From NCBI RefSeq assembly GCF_965638725.1, contig NC_134982.1:868001-932000 (forward strand): a DNA stretch of 64,000 nucleotides, written 5' to 3'. Position 1 is the stretch's first letter, and each line of letters opens with the position of its first letter. Below are positions 10,563 to 23,390 of this stretch, one piece after another. The DNA is from Aptenodytes patagonicus (lineage: Eukaryota; Chordata; Aves; Sphenisciformes; Spheniscidae). The notes beneath the pieces were generated by a model. That model made no database searches. It was not told where the DNA came from and saw only the letters and a list, made by a program, of their open reading frames with translations. The translations under genes and the position numbers were made by a program.

Positions 10563-12685
10563 CTGCTCCTGAGACGGGCCGGGTGGGAGCCGGGTGTATC
10601 TATCGCTGCATGCGAAGGAGGAGGGAGATCTTCCCTGGCTGCTGCATTGCACCGGCAGACAGCTGGCAACGATGACATTTTATTGCCTGGCCCCGGGAGC
10701 AAAGGGTTTTCCCTTTCTTTACAGGTCAAGAAGAGCTAGAAGTATCTGCGTCACTGCTGAAGATCCTGGGCAAGCTGCTCATGAGCTGGGAGAGGCTGAA
10801 AAACTGGAGGAAACCTCAGAGCGGTGTGGTACCCCCCAGGTACGCCCCCATCCCGAGGGGCTGGGCTGTGTGAGACACAGGGACATCTGCTCCTGTGGGG
10901 CAGGAGGCAGCTTTCACCGCCCTGAGCCCTGGCAGGATGGGGCCAGCTTCGCTGAGCCATGCCTGTGCCCTGCGCTGCAAAGCCCTGCCCGTGCCTGCCC
11001 TGCCTGCCCCAGCGAGGGCAGGCAGAGCCCAGATGCCCCGTCTCCTCCAGACCTTCCCCAGCAGACACTGTCCCACTCCTCTGCTTAACCCTCAGCGGCC
11101 CTGTGCCCCTCGGGGAGCTGTGCCCAGCCACAGGCATGGCTTCTGACTCGGCCTGGGACCTCGGCTTCGGCTCAGTGCAAGCCTGGCATCAGCAAATGCT
11201 GCCAGCTGCTCGGCTGCAATGCCTCGTCCTTCCCGAGGGTACCCAGTCGAGACTTCCCGGTCGCTTCGCTTTGAGTTTCTCCCGGAGTAAATGCATCCGG
11301 AGGCTATGCAAGCAGTGACAGAAATTACAATAAAGGAAAGATAACCTCACCTTGCCAGGAGCTAAAAGCCTTTCTGTGACCCTGGCGAGAGCTCTTAGGC
11401 TGGGACAGTGGTCCCTGGGAGCCCTGTGCTGCAGAAGGGCCCTGCTGTGTGGGGTGCAGCAAACCAGTCTGGTGGGACCGGGAACAATCCTGTCCCCAAA
11501 CCAGTTCTGCAGGGCACCGGGAGACCCAGCCCAGTTCAACCCCTTCCCCGTCCACCCTTTGTAGGCGCAACCCTGGACAAGCTTGGTGAAGCCCATGGTC
11601 CCGCCTGCCTGTGAGACGCTCCCCATCCCTCTGGCACCTGATCTGGGCAGCAGCACGGGGCAGGACACAGGCAGCACCTTCCCGCAGGCACCTCTTCCCA
11701 CGGGCCGTACAGGTGGCTCTGCCCTGGGCATCCACCCCAGCAGGTGACGGTTACCCCAACTGCTGCCCCTGCTGGCATTTGGGCAACTGGATACACCCTG
11801 CAGAGTGACTCGGCGTTCCCGTTACCCACACTGGTGCAAATGCATGCTTGCTGTGCTGTAAAACCAAGCCCCTGTGGCGAAGCATCAGCCCGCAGCGCAG
11901 CCCCAGGCACAGATGCTCTGCTCTGCCTTTGCGTTAGGTACAAGGACTTGCCGAGCACCTTGTCAGCCTAGGGCCCGGGGCTCAGCATTGGCAGGCGGCC
12001 GGCTGGAGCCATCGTTGCAGCACAGCAAGCAAACGAAGATCAGGCTGCAGGTTCTGGAGCACTTATAGCATAATGTCAGTTGTGGAAATTCACCGTCCAA
12101 GTTATTGTCCCACAGGAATGCCTTGAAAATGTTTCCTAGACACAGTCTAACGGGAAGCAATATCCTCCGCAGCAGAAAATAAAATGCAGAAGTGGCACAT
12201 GCAAAGGCTAATGTTTAAAGTAAAGAATTTTACCCAAAGAGCATGTGGCAGATCCAAATCCCCTTCATCCAAACATCATTATTTATTAATATTCACATTG
12301 TACATACTGTTGATTTGTAAGAGAGACACAATCGATTGCTACCTCTCATAAAGCACAAAAAAAGGAAACCTGCTATGCAGGGTTAGGCTGGAAAGTGAAG
12401 GAGAAATGGCAACGGGATCTTGCAAACCAGGTCCTGAAAACTGAAAGTGAAATTTCAGATTTTCTGCAAAAGAAGAAACGTGAACAATGACTGGTGTGTT
12501 GTAAAGATTAAAAAGAATCACAACCGGTATTGTTGTTCTAAGCCTGTGGTCAAATCTAGCCCGCAAACAGTACCTTCCCAGTGACGTGCTTGTCCCTTAG
12601 CGCAGCACAGTCAGTTCCCTGGGTGCGGGGAGCAGGGCCGGACCCTGCCCGGGGCTGCAGGGGCAGCTCCTCCAACGCAGAGCAG

Positions 12686-12939
12686 CACACCCAGCTGCGC
12701 AGGGCAGGAGGACACAGCACGCACCGTAGCATCGCCAGGACTCGGGTACCCACACCCAGCCGCTCGGAGCAGGAGGACACAGCGTGTACCGCAGCATCAC
12801 CAGGACTCGGGTACCCAGCTGCTCGGAGCAGGAGGACACAGCGTGTACCGCAGCATCACCAGGACTCGGGTACCCACACCCAGCTGCTCGGAGCAGGAGG
12901 ACACAGCGTGTACCACAGCATCACCAGGACTCGGGTACC
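12686..12939. repeat. 59/65 bp minisatellite
   Basis: Tandem copies of a unit starting GCATCACCAGGACTCGGGTACC and ending GGACACAGCGTGTACCGCA. Boundaries: a partial copy 12686-12728, full copies 12729-12793 (65 bp), 12794-12852 (59 bp, lacking the six bases ACACCC) and 12853-12917 (65 bp), then a partial copy to 12939. Identity between full copies is very high, so the array is recent and probably length-polymorphic. Overlapping ORFs of 75-170 codons here are artefacts of the repeat. Confidence 0.95.
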
Positions 12940-14569
12940 GCAGTGTTACAGCAGCGGAAGGTGCCACGGGAGTGGTGTGATGGCAGCCCCCGCGCAGCCG
13001 CCTGGGAGCCCTCGGAGGCAGGGACATGCCACCGCTCTGGGGTGCCCTACCTTCCCCTTCGGCCCCGCTTGGCTCAAGAGGGCACAAGCAGCAAAATAGA
13101 CGGTGGAAAATCGCTGAGCACAAACAAGGCGGCTGCATCTAATAAAGATGCAGGAAATTAATGATTCAGGGCAGTGTGACCATCCTTGCCCACTGGCTGA
13201 AAGCCCGTGCACCACACACACAGAGTGGAAGGAGCATGCGCTGTGCACACAGGCAAAGACGTGTCCTTAGATCATTTAAGCGAAGCCCCATGCCGCGCTC
13301 TCCTCCGGGGCAGATGCTCCAGCCCCGGAGGGAGGCAGGCAGGGTCCGTGGCTCAGCCAGCGCTGCACCAGCCGGGGGGAGCGGAGGCTCCTGCCCTGCC
13401 CGGAGGATGGGGAGATGATGCTCTTTGTGGTTATGTGCAGGAGGGAGTTGGCGTCTTTTAAGGGGAAAAAATAAGTGTCTTTCCCACTCAATTAAATGTA
13501 ACTTAAGGCATTGGAAAAGAAAATGGGCTTCCATTTATGGCTTCAGGATGGCAGGAGGGCAAGCATTTGATAACAAAATCATGCTGGGAGCCCATTTGAG
13601 CGGAGAGAGAGTTGTTTGTTTAGCATATCGATCGACTTTTATCGTGCAAGTAATTAACACACATTATTCAAACTCCACATTTTTCTGAAGCAAACTACTT
13701 TATATGATATTTTCAAGCAACACATGTTAGCGGCTGGCAGCACAAGCAAAGAGCAGGAGGGAAATAGCAGCAGCGAGGAGAAGAGCTGCAAGGCAGGCAG
13801 GGCGGCGGCAAGGACACGCCGAGGTGGTGCTCCACCCCAAGCCGCTTTCCGTCCTTTAGGACACTTGCCCCTCATAAGACACAGGTACGTACATGCACAG
13901 GCATGCGAGGGGCGATTTCCTTCTCCCCGTGGCCATGGGCGCGCACCCAGGGAGCCGGCTGGTAGCTGGCCAGCAGGGATAACGGCTCAACCATCACCAA
14001 TGCCGAGAGGAATCCTCTGCAGCAGAAGCTGCCCTTCATCCTGCACGATGTGAAGGACGGCCCCGGTCACGCCGCACTCGATGTTCGACACTCGTTTGAA
14101 GCCCAGCCTGTGCCTGCCTGCATCCCCAGAGCGCTGCCTGCTCCCCTGCCTGCTCCCTGCCTGCTCGGACGGACAGCGGCAGCAGCAAAATCCGCTGCCA
14201 GCCGCCCGGAGAAGGGTGATCTTTCAACTTCATAAAGCAAAACCCAGGCAGGTCGCCCCAAATCCCCCATGCCGCCACAACAGCTGTGAAGAGTGGGTTT
14301 AAGCCGTTTAAAAATCCATCTCCCAGCTCATTATTATGCAGACCAATTTTTCATTCATCGGGAATCTACGGCAGCATTTTAATGTGAGAAGCTCCCTACT
14401 CTGTTTCTCTTCCCCTGAAGAAAAATAGCTTAATTTCTCCAGTTTGATAGATTTTTCTGATCCTTCAAAAGGTAGAAAAAGACTCTTGAAAATCGGTCGT
14501 TGAACTATCCACAGGCATTTTATAATGGCCGTAAATAGGTCTATACTGAATAGCTCTCCAGGCATCAAC

Positions 14570-14612
14570 TTGAATGGTGTCCTTGACACTGTTATTATTA
14601 TCCCCACTGAAA
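14570..14612 (-). mobile_element. Possible MIR-like SINE remnant
   Basis: CTGTTATTATTATCCCCACTG on the plus strand matches the reverse complement of the MIR 3' region (GTACTATTATTATCCCCATTTTACAG). It then runs into an A-rich stretch. Only about 40 bp are recognisable. Confidence 0.35.
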
Positions 14613-14759
14613 AAAAAAGAAAAGAAAAAAGAAAAAGAAAGTCTGGGAGTCTCTCCACACCCAGTTTGTACGTCTCAGTGTCGCGAGAAGGCTGGAAGAG
14701 CTAAATTCCCCTCGCCGTATATATGCCCCCAGAGATGGGCGATCCGTGCCGTTTTTCAC

Positions 14760-15330
14760 TTTCCAGAACTGTCATAAATTTCATGGAATTTCATGCATAA
14801 AAAAATCAATGCACACGAGAAATTTTGCAAACTCCAGAACAAATAAAGTATAAGAAGAAGTTTGGGGTAATTTATTTTCTGTCTTTTGCCCCTTTGTCCA
14901 TTTTCAGTTGTCCATCTAAATCCCCAGTTAGTTTCCATTGGAGAATGTATTTTTATAACTTCTCGTACTATTGTGTCACGTTGCCCTTTGCTGATGAACA
15001 GCTACTGAACTCCAGGTCTGGGGTGGTTATTCTTCAGGCTAACCATTTTATAGCATTACTATACATCGCCACATTCAGCAGGTGCAAGAGGTTTTCTGTT
15101 GTAAAACGCATTTTGGCCCTCCACCACATCATCTTCAACCTTCTCCCCTAAACCCGTCCTTTTAACCTTAGATCTCATGGGATTAAGTCTTATGTCATGA
15201 GAGACATTGTGGAAAAGCTTGAGGTTAATCAGTAAGAGCTATTTTCTCAGAATAAATAAGGTGCTTTCATTTCTTGAAAGCCACTCTGATTTTCCAGCCC
15301 ACTCATAAGGCAAAAATAGCGTGCCCTAAA
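14760..15330. promoter_or_regulatory. Candidate conserved non-coding block
   Basis: About 570 bp of AT-rich, non-repetitive sequence between GC-rich flanks. It contains CATAAATTTCATGG/AATTTCATGCAT words and many short AT words. No ORF with family character. The conserved-element reading is inference from composition only. Confidence 0.2.
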
Positions 15331-15905
15331 AATGTCACCGTGCGTGTATGGATTTCTCTCTATTGAAAATGAGCACAGCGATCAGCTAATTCTCTCCCGG
15401 AGTAGCCCCAAAGCCCTTCCCAGGCTCGTCCTCCTGAGTGAGGAGCAAGGGGGGCCAGGACCCCGCGGCCCCCGGCCCCTGGGTGGGAACCTCCAGAGCC
15501 CTGGAGACGGACACGGACAGACACCGCAATCCCGGCCCGACCGTCACGCCTCCAAGAGAGGGAGAGGGTGCTCGGGTGGGATTACCTGCTGTCAGATTTT
15601 TGCAGAACAAATTTACCCAGGGCAGAAAATAGATTATAAATAGAAAATACAGTGTAAGGTAAGGCTGCAGATATCTGCATAGTTTGGTGCATAGATAAAG
15701 TGTAGTTAAAACAAGGCTAAAGTTGCAAAGACATAGCATCGCCCATGGACATTCACACATTTATCAGACAGAAAGTATTTTCTCTAACATTTGAAAGCCA
15801 GGAAATTCAGAAGTTAGCTGAAATCCTGGACTTTGCAGTACAAGCCTGCGGAAGTGACTTGGGGGTCAGGGTTGGCGGCTGCAGCTCCCATGTCCCTGCG
15901 CTAGG

Positions 15906-15940
15906 CTCGGCTCAGCTCGGCTCAGCTCAGCTCAGCTCAG
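15906..15940. repeat. (CTCAG/CTCGG)7 pentamer repeat
   Basis: Seven 5 bp units, two of them CTCGG. A simple tandem repeat. Confidence 0.95.
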
Positions 15941-17925
15941 CCGTGTGGTGATGCTCTGCCAGGGTGCGGGCTGTGCCCCCGGGCTGAAAGTCCTGATATA
16001 GTTGAACATTCTGTTGAAAGCTGGGGAGCTGGGGGGGGGATGCCAGTGCCCGAGCTGTGGCAGTGCTGCTCTGCAAGGCGTAGGGCAAAACCCCGCCGTG
16101 CCCCAGTGGCACAGGCACCCCGGGCAGTCTGCGCCTCCTCTGAACACCAGACACGGGCACGTACCCAAAGCTGCCTACCTGCTCCCTAGATTCAGTGCCG
16201 AGAAGACTGTCGCTGCTGGTTGTCCCCTCTCAGAAGCACCATGCAAAGGTGGGAAAAGCAGACACAAAACCAGCTCAGTTCAAAATACCGCACACCCTTG
16301 GGCTCCTTATTCACCCCGAAACCCTCCCTACATCCTTCACCTGCCCCCTCCTCCCCGCACGCCTGCCCCGGGAGCCGTCCGTCAGCTGTCACCGTCTCCC
16401 GTCCTCCCCCATGCTTCCCAATGACCGAGGAACAAGTGGTCGCATAAACCGCAGCTGATTCGCTATGGGCTGCAGTGGTGTTTGCTGCTGCATTAAACTG
16501 CACAGCTGCTTTTGGAAAACAATTCTGGCTTTCAGACTTCTCCATGGTATTCACACGCAGGGACCTGAGGCTGAGGACTTCAGGGATTTTTCTCAGAAAT
16601 GTGGGAAACAAATGAAACGTGCCAGTGAACCGTCCCCCAGAGCCCCTAACCCATGTTTTTGCTTGCACTGGGGATCTCCTCGGTGCTCACTGAATGCCTG
16701 CCTTCACCTGCAGCACGTCTTCTCCTCTTCCCAGGCATTACAAGCTGTGAAACAAAGCCCTGAGTTACATTTATTCATTGGAGAATGAAGAGCAGGGCAG
16801 GTTTCTCTGAATTAATTTTGTGCACCATTTTTTCCCCTCTCTCTCCTATCATGTTTTAGCATTGGCCAAATGATAAATTTAAATGCAATGGCCAACGCCT
16901 CTGCCCCAGTTTCAGCGGGAGCAACAAGCCCTGCTGCGGCTGCTGGCTGTGAAAGGCAATGGTGCTGCAGCGTGCGGGAACTTCGGTGTCCTCATATTTT
17001 TCCACGCAAACCATTTAGAAACAAAACAAGATAGCAAACACAAATCAATTCAATTGTCCTAGAATATGACAGGTTGACTTGCAACCTGTCTCATCTGGTA
17101 CATGACAACGTTGTTTGCATCCTATTAAAGCGGATGACTTGTGCACTATTTATACAGAGCAGAGGTTCCTCTTGGTGACAGCTTTTGAATCATGGCGCTT
17201 TCTTCATCATACAATTCACCACCAAAGCCCTCCACCAGTTGACATTGTAACACGGGTGTCACCACGCAGAGCAGTTTATCCTTCAGCACCAGCAATGCCA
17301 GTGGGATTTTTTCATACCCTTTACTCTCCCCAGTCTGCAGAGCAGCATTGCACCATTACAGGCGCTTCATCGCTCTCTGGCGCAGGCTGCGTAATGCTGC
17401 TGCCTTCTGCTAGCCATGGCCCGCTCTGGCAGGCCTCTTTGTAAAGTTTACAGGAGTCCCTCAGAAGATTTAATATTTAATCTAACATCCCTGTGAGTAT
17501 GTAAACTGTCTTTTATAACTATTAGCTCTGAGCAGCCTGTCTGGAGCGGGGTCTGTGCCTCCAAGCCGTTCTCCTGGGGCACTGTGCATGTCTTGGGTGC
17601 CACCCTGGCATGCAAACACCGGGGGAGAAACCACTTCATGCACAAGGACTGCATGGCACAGGATACCAGCTGTGGGTGCAAGGGCATTTGGCACCCAAGC
17701 GCTCACATTTACACTCATGTGGCACACTAAACTCCGCTGTAGCTGCACCCTAAGCTCTGGGTGCAGGCTGCAGCTCCACCTCCATCCATGCCGGGACCAT
17801 CCCCTACCCCAAGAAGCAGGAGGTGCCCACCTGGAAAAACTGCTGAGCAGAAGAGCTGGCCATCCCCAGCCCTCTGCCATGGCCAAAGCAAAACTGCTGA
17901 GAGGCATAGTCTTCCTGCAAGGCTG

Positions 17926-18010
17926 AAATCATAGATTCATAAATAATTAAGGTTGGCAGGGATTTCTGGAGTTCTCCAGTCCAACTGCTGGCTCAAAGTA
18001 GGGCTGGCTT
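17926..18010 (-). mobile_element. Old CR1 LINE 3' fragment
   Basis: AAATCATAGATTCATAAATAATTAAGGTTGGCAGGGA begins like the CR1 tail (first 20 bases: AAATCATAGATTCATAAATA). It continues with TCCAGTCCAACTGCTGGCTC and AAAGTAGGGCTGGC, the usual order of the CR1 3' end on the reverse strand. It is clearly more diverged than the copies at 3800 and 60085 and belongs to a different, older subfamily. Confidence 0.75.
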
Positions 18011-21000
18011 AGACCTGGCAATGCCCCCGGCCACCCAGGGGTGACCCCGCTGCCTGCTGGCCAAGAGCTGATGAGACGCTTGTCCCCCTCGCCCTGGGCG
18101 ATAGCGAAGGTGCCCTGGCCTCTGGGAGGTGCTCCCCGGGCAGGACCAGCACGTGGGTTTCAGCCTTCTCCCAGGGAGAGCTGAGGCTGCGGGCACACCA
18201 GCTGCCCTCTCCTAACGCTCCCGCGGGGCCAGGCCCGCCAGGAGCTGCGCACGTGCATATCCCCAGTGCCTGCAAAGCTTGATATTCCTCCTACTAGGAA
18301 ATGCATAAGCAAGCGATGTGCACAGTTAGCTGCCCTACATCTAACACCCTAAATATAGCTGTAGAGCAGACACATTGAAATTCATGCATGCTCTCTTTTG
18401 CTAATTTACAATTCAAGATCTATATTTTTAAATTTGCTTTATTTATTTTTAAATCTCAGATTGTGTTAGAAACTTCTGAATTTTCCTTAGTTAGACAAGG
18501 TCACATCTGAAAAGGGTTCCTGTCTGGTTTGCCCTCTGGTTCTCACCCCTGAACCTCCGCGTGGAGCATCGTCCTAGGCTGCACCAGCGATGTTATCAAA
18601 GCCAAATAAATAACTCCTCATCACTGATTATCTGGCAAATTTTGACTGCCTCTACCCAGGATTCGGACTCCCTTTCCCACCTAAAACAGTAAGCAGGCAG
18701 TAACACGTGCTAGTTAATAGAGCTGTGCCAGAAGTATGGTAATTAGGTTAAAATTATTTCTTTTTTTTTTTTGATGCCTTCACTATGTGGTAGCCAAGCC
18801 TGGGGGATGCTCCACACCACCTACCCTTCCTGCGGGGGGGTAAAAATAAATACATCTTGATTCTACCTCATACTCTGGATTTTAAAATGAATAAAAGCAG
18901 CCCAGTCCAGGGGGTGGACCCAGTCCCCCCCCCGCGGGCAACAGAGGAGTGCGTTGAGCAAGGCAGTGAACGATGATGTTACAGCCGTCCTGGGTCGCAG
19001 TGGTGGCACTGGCAGTTTATGATACGACCCCGGAGCACCAGGATAGGCAATATTGGACTCTGTCTGTAAGCCTTGGGGAACCCCTCCTCCTGACACTACC
19101 CTGTCCTTGGGACGCAGCTGAGGGAAGGGTCCGCTCTTTCTCCTAGCAGTGGTGGTGTGTACCGACAGACCAGCACACCCCAGCACATCTCGCTGTGTCC
19201 ATTCTGACGCTCCGGGTACCAACCATCCTGCAGCCGCTGACTCAGGGCAGGGGTTTCCCACGGGCAGGAGCGTGGGGCCGTCGGGACCTCGGCACAGCTC
19301 TGTGCCTTGCTGAGGGTTTCCCCGCTGCTCTCCTATTCCTCCATGGCTATTCTCCCCCGAAGAGAGTGCCTCTGGCTGAAGTTTTGGCTTTCTTTGCAGC
19401 AGGTGCTTTTCCCTTGGTTCTCATGCTGATTTTTATTCCGAAATAGGAAGTTTCTTATTTTCCTCCTTGAATTAGTTCAAATTCTCCTTTAGCTGGAATC
19501 GCCACTGTCAGGTGAGAGGTCTCTCTTTCCCTCGACTACCCACAGCTTTTCCTTTCCTGACAACACTGCTGCTCCTACCAACACAAGGGCTTGCACGTCT
19601 GCGTCCCAGTTGAAGTGAATGCATGATCCCTTCCAGAGGGACACTCCAGTTTGTCTGCTGCTGCAACTGTGTACAGCAGCAAATCCTCCTGGCTAACGGT
19701 GCTGTAACTGCCGTAACATCATTTTTTCTATTGCAAGACGCTCATGGACCTTTACAAAGCGCTCCCTGCATCTTTCCTCCCGTGGCATGCTCTCCTGACT
19801 CATCCTGGTTGTCATGGTGTGTGCCAATCTCTGCTTTGTTCTTTCTCAGCTCTGATCCCAAGCCTTGTACGTTTTTCAGCTCTGTTGGATCTTTAGCTGC
19901 TTCTTTCTCCCAGCCAGGTTTTGTTTGGTTTTGTTTTGTTTTAACTCCTGGTCCCACTAATCGCTGTGGACCTGGGGCCCTTAGAAGCCTCTGTTACCCC
20001 CTGCCCGCTCCGTCCCTCCAGTTGTACTTCCAGTTGTCCTTAGCTCTGTGCTTCTTCCTTTGCCTTTTGCCCTCCGCAGGACAGCTGTGTCTCATATTCA
20101 TCTCAGATATTTCCTCTCACGCTGCTCTGACATCTCCTCGGTGGTTAATAACACATGGGGATTCTCCGGACTGCGGTTTCCATCCTGCTGCTCTCCAGCG
20201 TGCTATGGCCGTAAGCAGAGACGCTGAAGGACAACCAATTCTCCTGGCCTCCCGTATGCAGAGCACTTCATTTAAATTAATCACAACTCAGATTTGTGGC
20301 TACCCCACCACAAATTACAGATTTTCCATGGACAAGTTCAAAAACGTTAACTAGCTGAACCATAACAGAAACCGAACAGCGGCACAGAAGAGGAGGGGTG
20401 GAGGCTGTGCTTCCGCCGGCTGGGGCGGCGTGCCCGGAACCACAGCACGGCAGCGGACCCGGCCCCTGGTTGAGCTCTGTGGCGCTCCGCAAGCACCCAC
20501 CAGCTGGAGGGCGAGCGTGTAAAGGGCGGCAGAGCGGGTATGTATCCTCATCTGTGCTTACCGGCATTATTTTCTGCCTCGGCCTCTTCAACCAGCTTGC
20601 ATATTTTAGAAGGTGGACATTTTCACATGGCTGGGATCGTGTGTTTTACCTCAGGCCCATCTCTGCTGGCATTGTTAGGGTCTTCATTCATTATGTCTGT
20701 CTCAGGCAATGAGACATCTCCCAAGCCAGCAGCACAGCTGCCTCTGTTCCCCGAGGGCATGCATCTGGCAAAGGTTCACTGCAAGGGATGCAGAAAAGCA
20801 GCAAAGCTTATCGATAGCCCCAAAGCTTCTTTTGCCCAAAAAGTTGGGCTTTTTTTCTCTAGAAAATGCAAATTCACAGCTTTACTTTGCAGAAATACAA
20901 CTAAGTTAAAATGTAACTGTAAAATGCCTGGTATCTAAAGCAGAACCTGGCCTGGAGCAAGGTGGGTGAGACCCAGTCCAGGTGGCTGGCAGCAAAGTGG

Positions 21001-23219
21001 GCAACCGCCAGCACTGCCTCTGCGAGCCGCCATTTCATCCCTCTCCCCATCCTCTGGGATCCACTCAATCCCTCTGCAGTACGTCAACCAGCAGCTTATG
21101 CAGGGGATGGCTTCACACTCCTGACAAATTAAAGCTGCTTGATACTGTGCCAGCTTGGCAGAGCAGACGCCCTTCCCGTCAGTGACAGCCGCTAATCGCT
21201 CCTGGTTCGTTAGGGAGTGACAGCCTCCCACCCCTCACATCGCACCCCTCCCCAGGGGCTCCGGTGCCGCCTTTCCTGGAAGTTTTTCCTCCCCTGACCC
21301 CTGCATTTTCACGTCAACCTGTAATTGATACCAGGGTGCGATTTATTGCCTGGAGGTGCCCTGCCAGTGTGGAAACTGAACCGGGCTTTGGTGTGCACGT
21401 GTTTTGGTGAGCCCGAGCGATGGACCGCATCCTGCCTTATACCAGAAACCACCAACATGAACTTCCCACCATGTTCATTCTATACACGTGGGTAATACGT
21501 ACGTGTGCGTGTTTGCATAGAAACCTGCCTCCAGTGTGCTCGTTATTCACAGACTGATATAAATGATGAGGCTTGGGGACTGGAACTGCTTCACCCCGAG
21601 ATGTGCAAGTCGAGTTGCCAGCGAGGGAGCCGTGGGCGCGTGGTGGTAAGGGTCAGTAGAGCCTCCAACATGCCTGAGGGATGCTGGCTGGTTGGTGTTT
21701 GGCCTCCATGGTTCACATGCTCTGGGCAGATAACCCGTGCTGAGCCCAAGCCCAACCAGGGCATGCAGAGCTGGTGCTGGGGGGAGAAGGGCTTTGGCAC
21801 AGGGCACGGCGTCCCAGCGCGGCACTGGGGCTGGCACAGCAGGCGCTGGGGAAGGCACAGGGCGGAGGGGACACTGCTGCTGACCAGAGCATCAGCACAG
21901 GGAATGCCAGCTGCCATTCCTCACTCTGCGACAGCTCGGCGAGATTAGCAGACAGCAGGCTGTAAGCAAACAAAAAGAAACATGTTTTTCACCCTGTGCC
22001 TAGTGAAACCTTGGGTATCGCTTCCAGAGGATGCTGCGGCAGCTTGAAACGGGCTTGAAAAGGGCTGGGGCACACGGCTGGCTGGGGCTGCTCACCACGA
22101 CACCACCATGCCGCCAGCCCCACACCAGGGCAGCTGCCCATCGGCACTGCCATCCTGCTGGGGAGCCCCGTCCCTGCAGCCCATCCTCTCTTGGTCCTTG
22201 CCCCCTCTCAGACACGCATTAGGACATGTGGCTGTGGCTGGCATCACCCCCGCTGTTGCCTTGGAAGGTGGCCCTGGGACAAGTCCCCATCCACGGCACG
22301 CTGCCACTACTGCCATGCCTGCCGAAGCCCCGGGCCCCACCGAGCGGAGCAGATGGCATTTGGTCGGGAGAGTTTAAGCCTGACAGGATTTAGATTAACC
22401 CAGAAAGAGGAGTGGTCGAATTGAGAGCACTAAATTGGGGCATTTAGCTGCAAATTACAAACTTTGGTCTAAAAACTGTCTAACTGAGGCACTTGTCTGA
22501 AGGCAAAAGCCTCCACATTGGGCAGACCAGCCCCTCTCCGTTGGCACCCCGTGGCAGCCCATGGCAGGGGACATGCACGGGATGCTGTGGCTGCTGGGCG
22601 TTTTTGGCAGGCATGGCCCCGGTGCTGGCACGGGGCTTCGATCGGCGCTGCCTCGTCGTGGCACGGCGCCCAGCCAGCCCCCAGCTCGGAAACGCATGTG
22701 GCTGTGGCCTGGCCGCCCTCGGCAGGGGACACGGGCTTCCCAGAGGCAGTGATCTGCCGCCGGGAACACAGCACGCTGGGAGGACGTGCGCTGGAGCCGG
22801 GCACGACTGATGGGAGCCACGGTCTGGCCTTTTCATAGCGACGTTCCTTCTCCCAAGCTCTCCAAGCAAAGCGCCTGCCCCAAGCCCCCAGCAGTAACCC
22901 CAGGCAGGGGCCCTGTGGGGGGGCCCAGCGGGACCCGGGGGTCCCTGCAGCGCAGGCAGCCAGGGCGAGCCCCCAGGCACGGTCCCCAGGGGTGGCACGG
23001 AGCATCGCCCTGCTCCCCACAGCAGTATCACCCCGCCTCGCGCTGCAAACGTCCAGCACGTCTACCCCAGCACAGGCGGCCGGGCGGCTGTGTCTGAAAA
23101 AAAGCAAATATGGCTTTCTAATGCCAGTTTTACTGCCAGTTGTTCTTTTTTTTTTCCAAATTTGGGCCCAGATTTTGCAGCTACCTATTTTATATACAAC
23201 TAGGAACTGAATTTTCAGC

Positions 23220-23390
23220 CGTGACAATCCCCTGCCTTTCTGGGAAACCTGATATCCCGAAATAAAAATCTATATTTAATACCCTAAGCATATCCAATAG
23301 TTACATAATTCATATCTATTAGCTAAGTACAGTAATGAGTGCTCTGCATTTTTAAAACATCAGTTAATTGTCTCCCTCCTCCCTGGCAGC
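23220..23390. promoter_or_regulatory. Candidate conserved non-coding element
   Basis: AT-rich, repeat-free run with CTATATTTAATACCC, ACATAATTCATATC, TATTAGCTAAG and CATCAGTTAATTGTC, directly right of a very GC-rich stretch. Motif and composition based only. Confidence 0.25.

Larger units (their letters stand above)
4118..12685. other. Intergenic mosaic of GC-rich and AT-rich blocks
   Basis: No coding exon recognised. GC-rich stretches alternate with clean AT-rich blocks, several listed as candidate regulatory elements. An 18 bp-period repeat at 5994-6068 and a MIR-like remnant near 10480-10562 are listed separately. The 248-codon frame at 6550-7296 (minus) is compositionally biased and shows no family signature. 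Confidence 0.6.
12940..17925. other. Intergenic sequence
   Basis: No recognised gene. It holds a MIR-like remnant near 14570-14612, a long AT-rich candidate regulatory block (14760-15330) and a CTCAG pentamer repeat, listed separately. The remainder is unique sequence of mixed composition. Confidence 0.6.

Noticed and set aside
12581..13099. 172-codon plus-strand open frame with internal peptide repeats
   Set aside because: The repeats are the translated 59/65 bp minisatellite. The 59 bp unit shifts frame relative to multiples of three, so no stable protein repeat exists.
19623..20354. 243-codon plus-strand open frame rich in hydrophobic and cysteine residues
   Set aside because: Pyrimidine-rich DNA naturally yields F, L, S and C codons. 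No ordered transmembrane or domain pattern that I can name.
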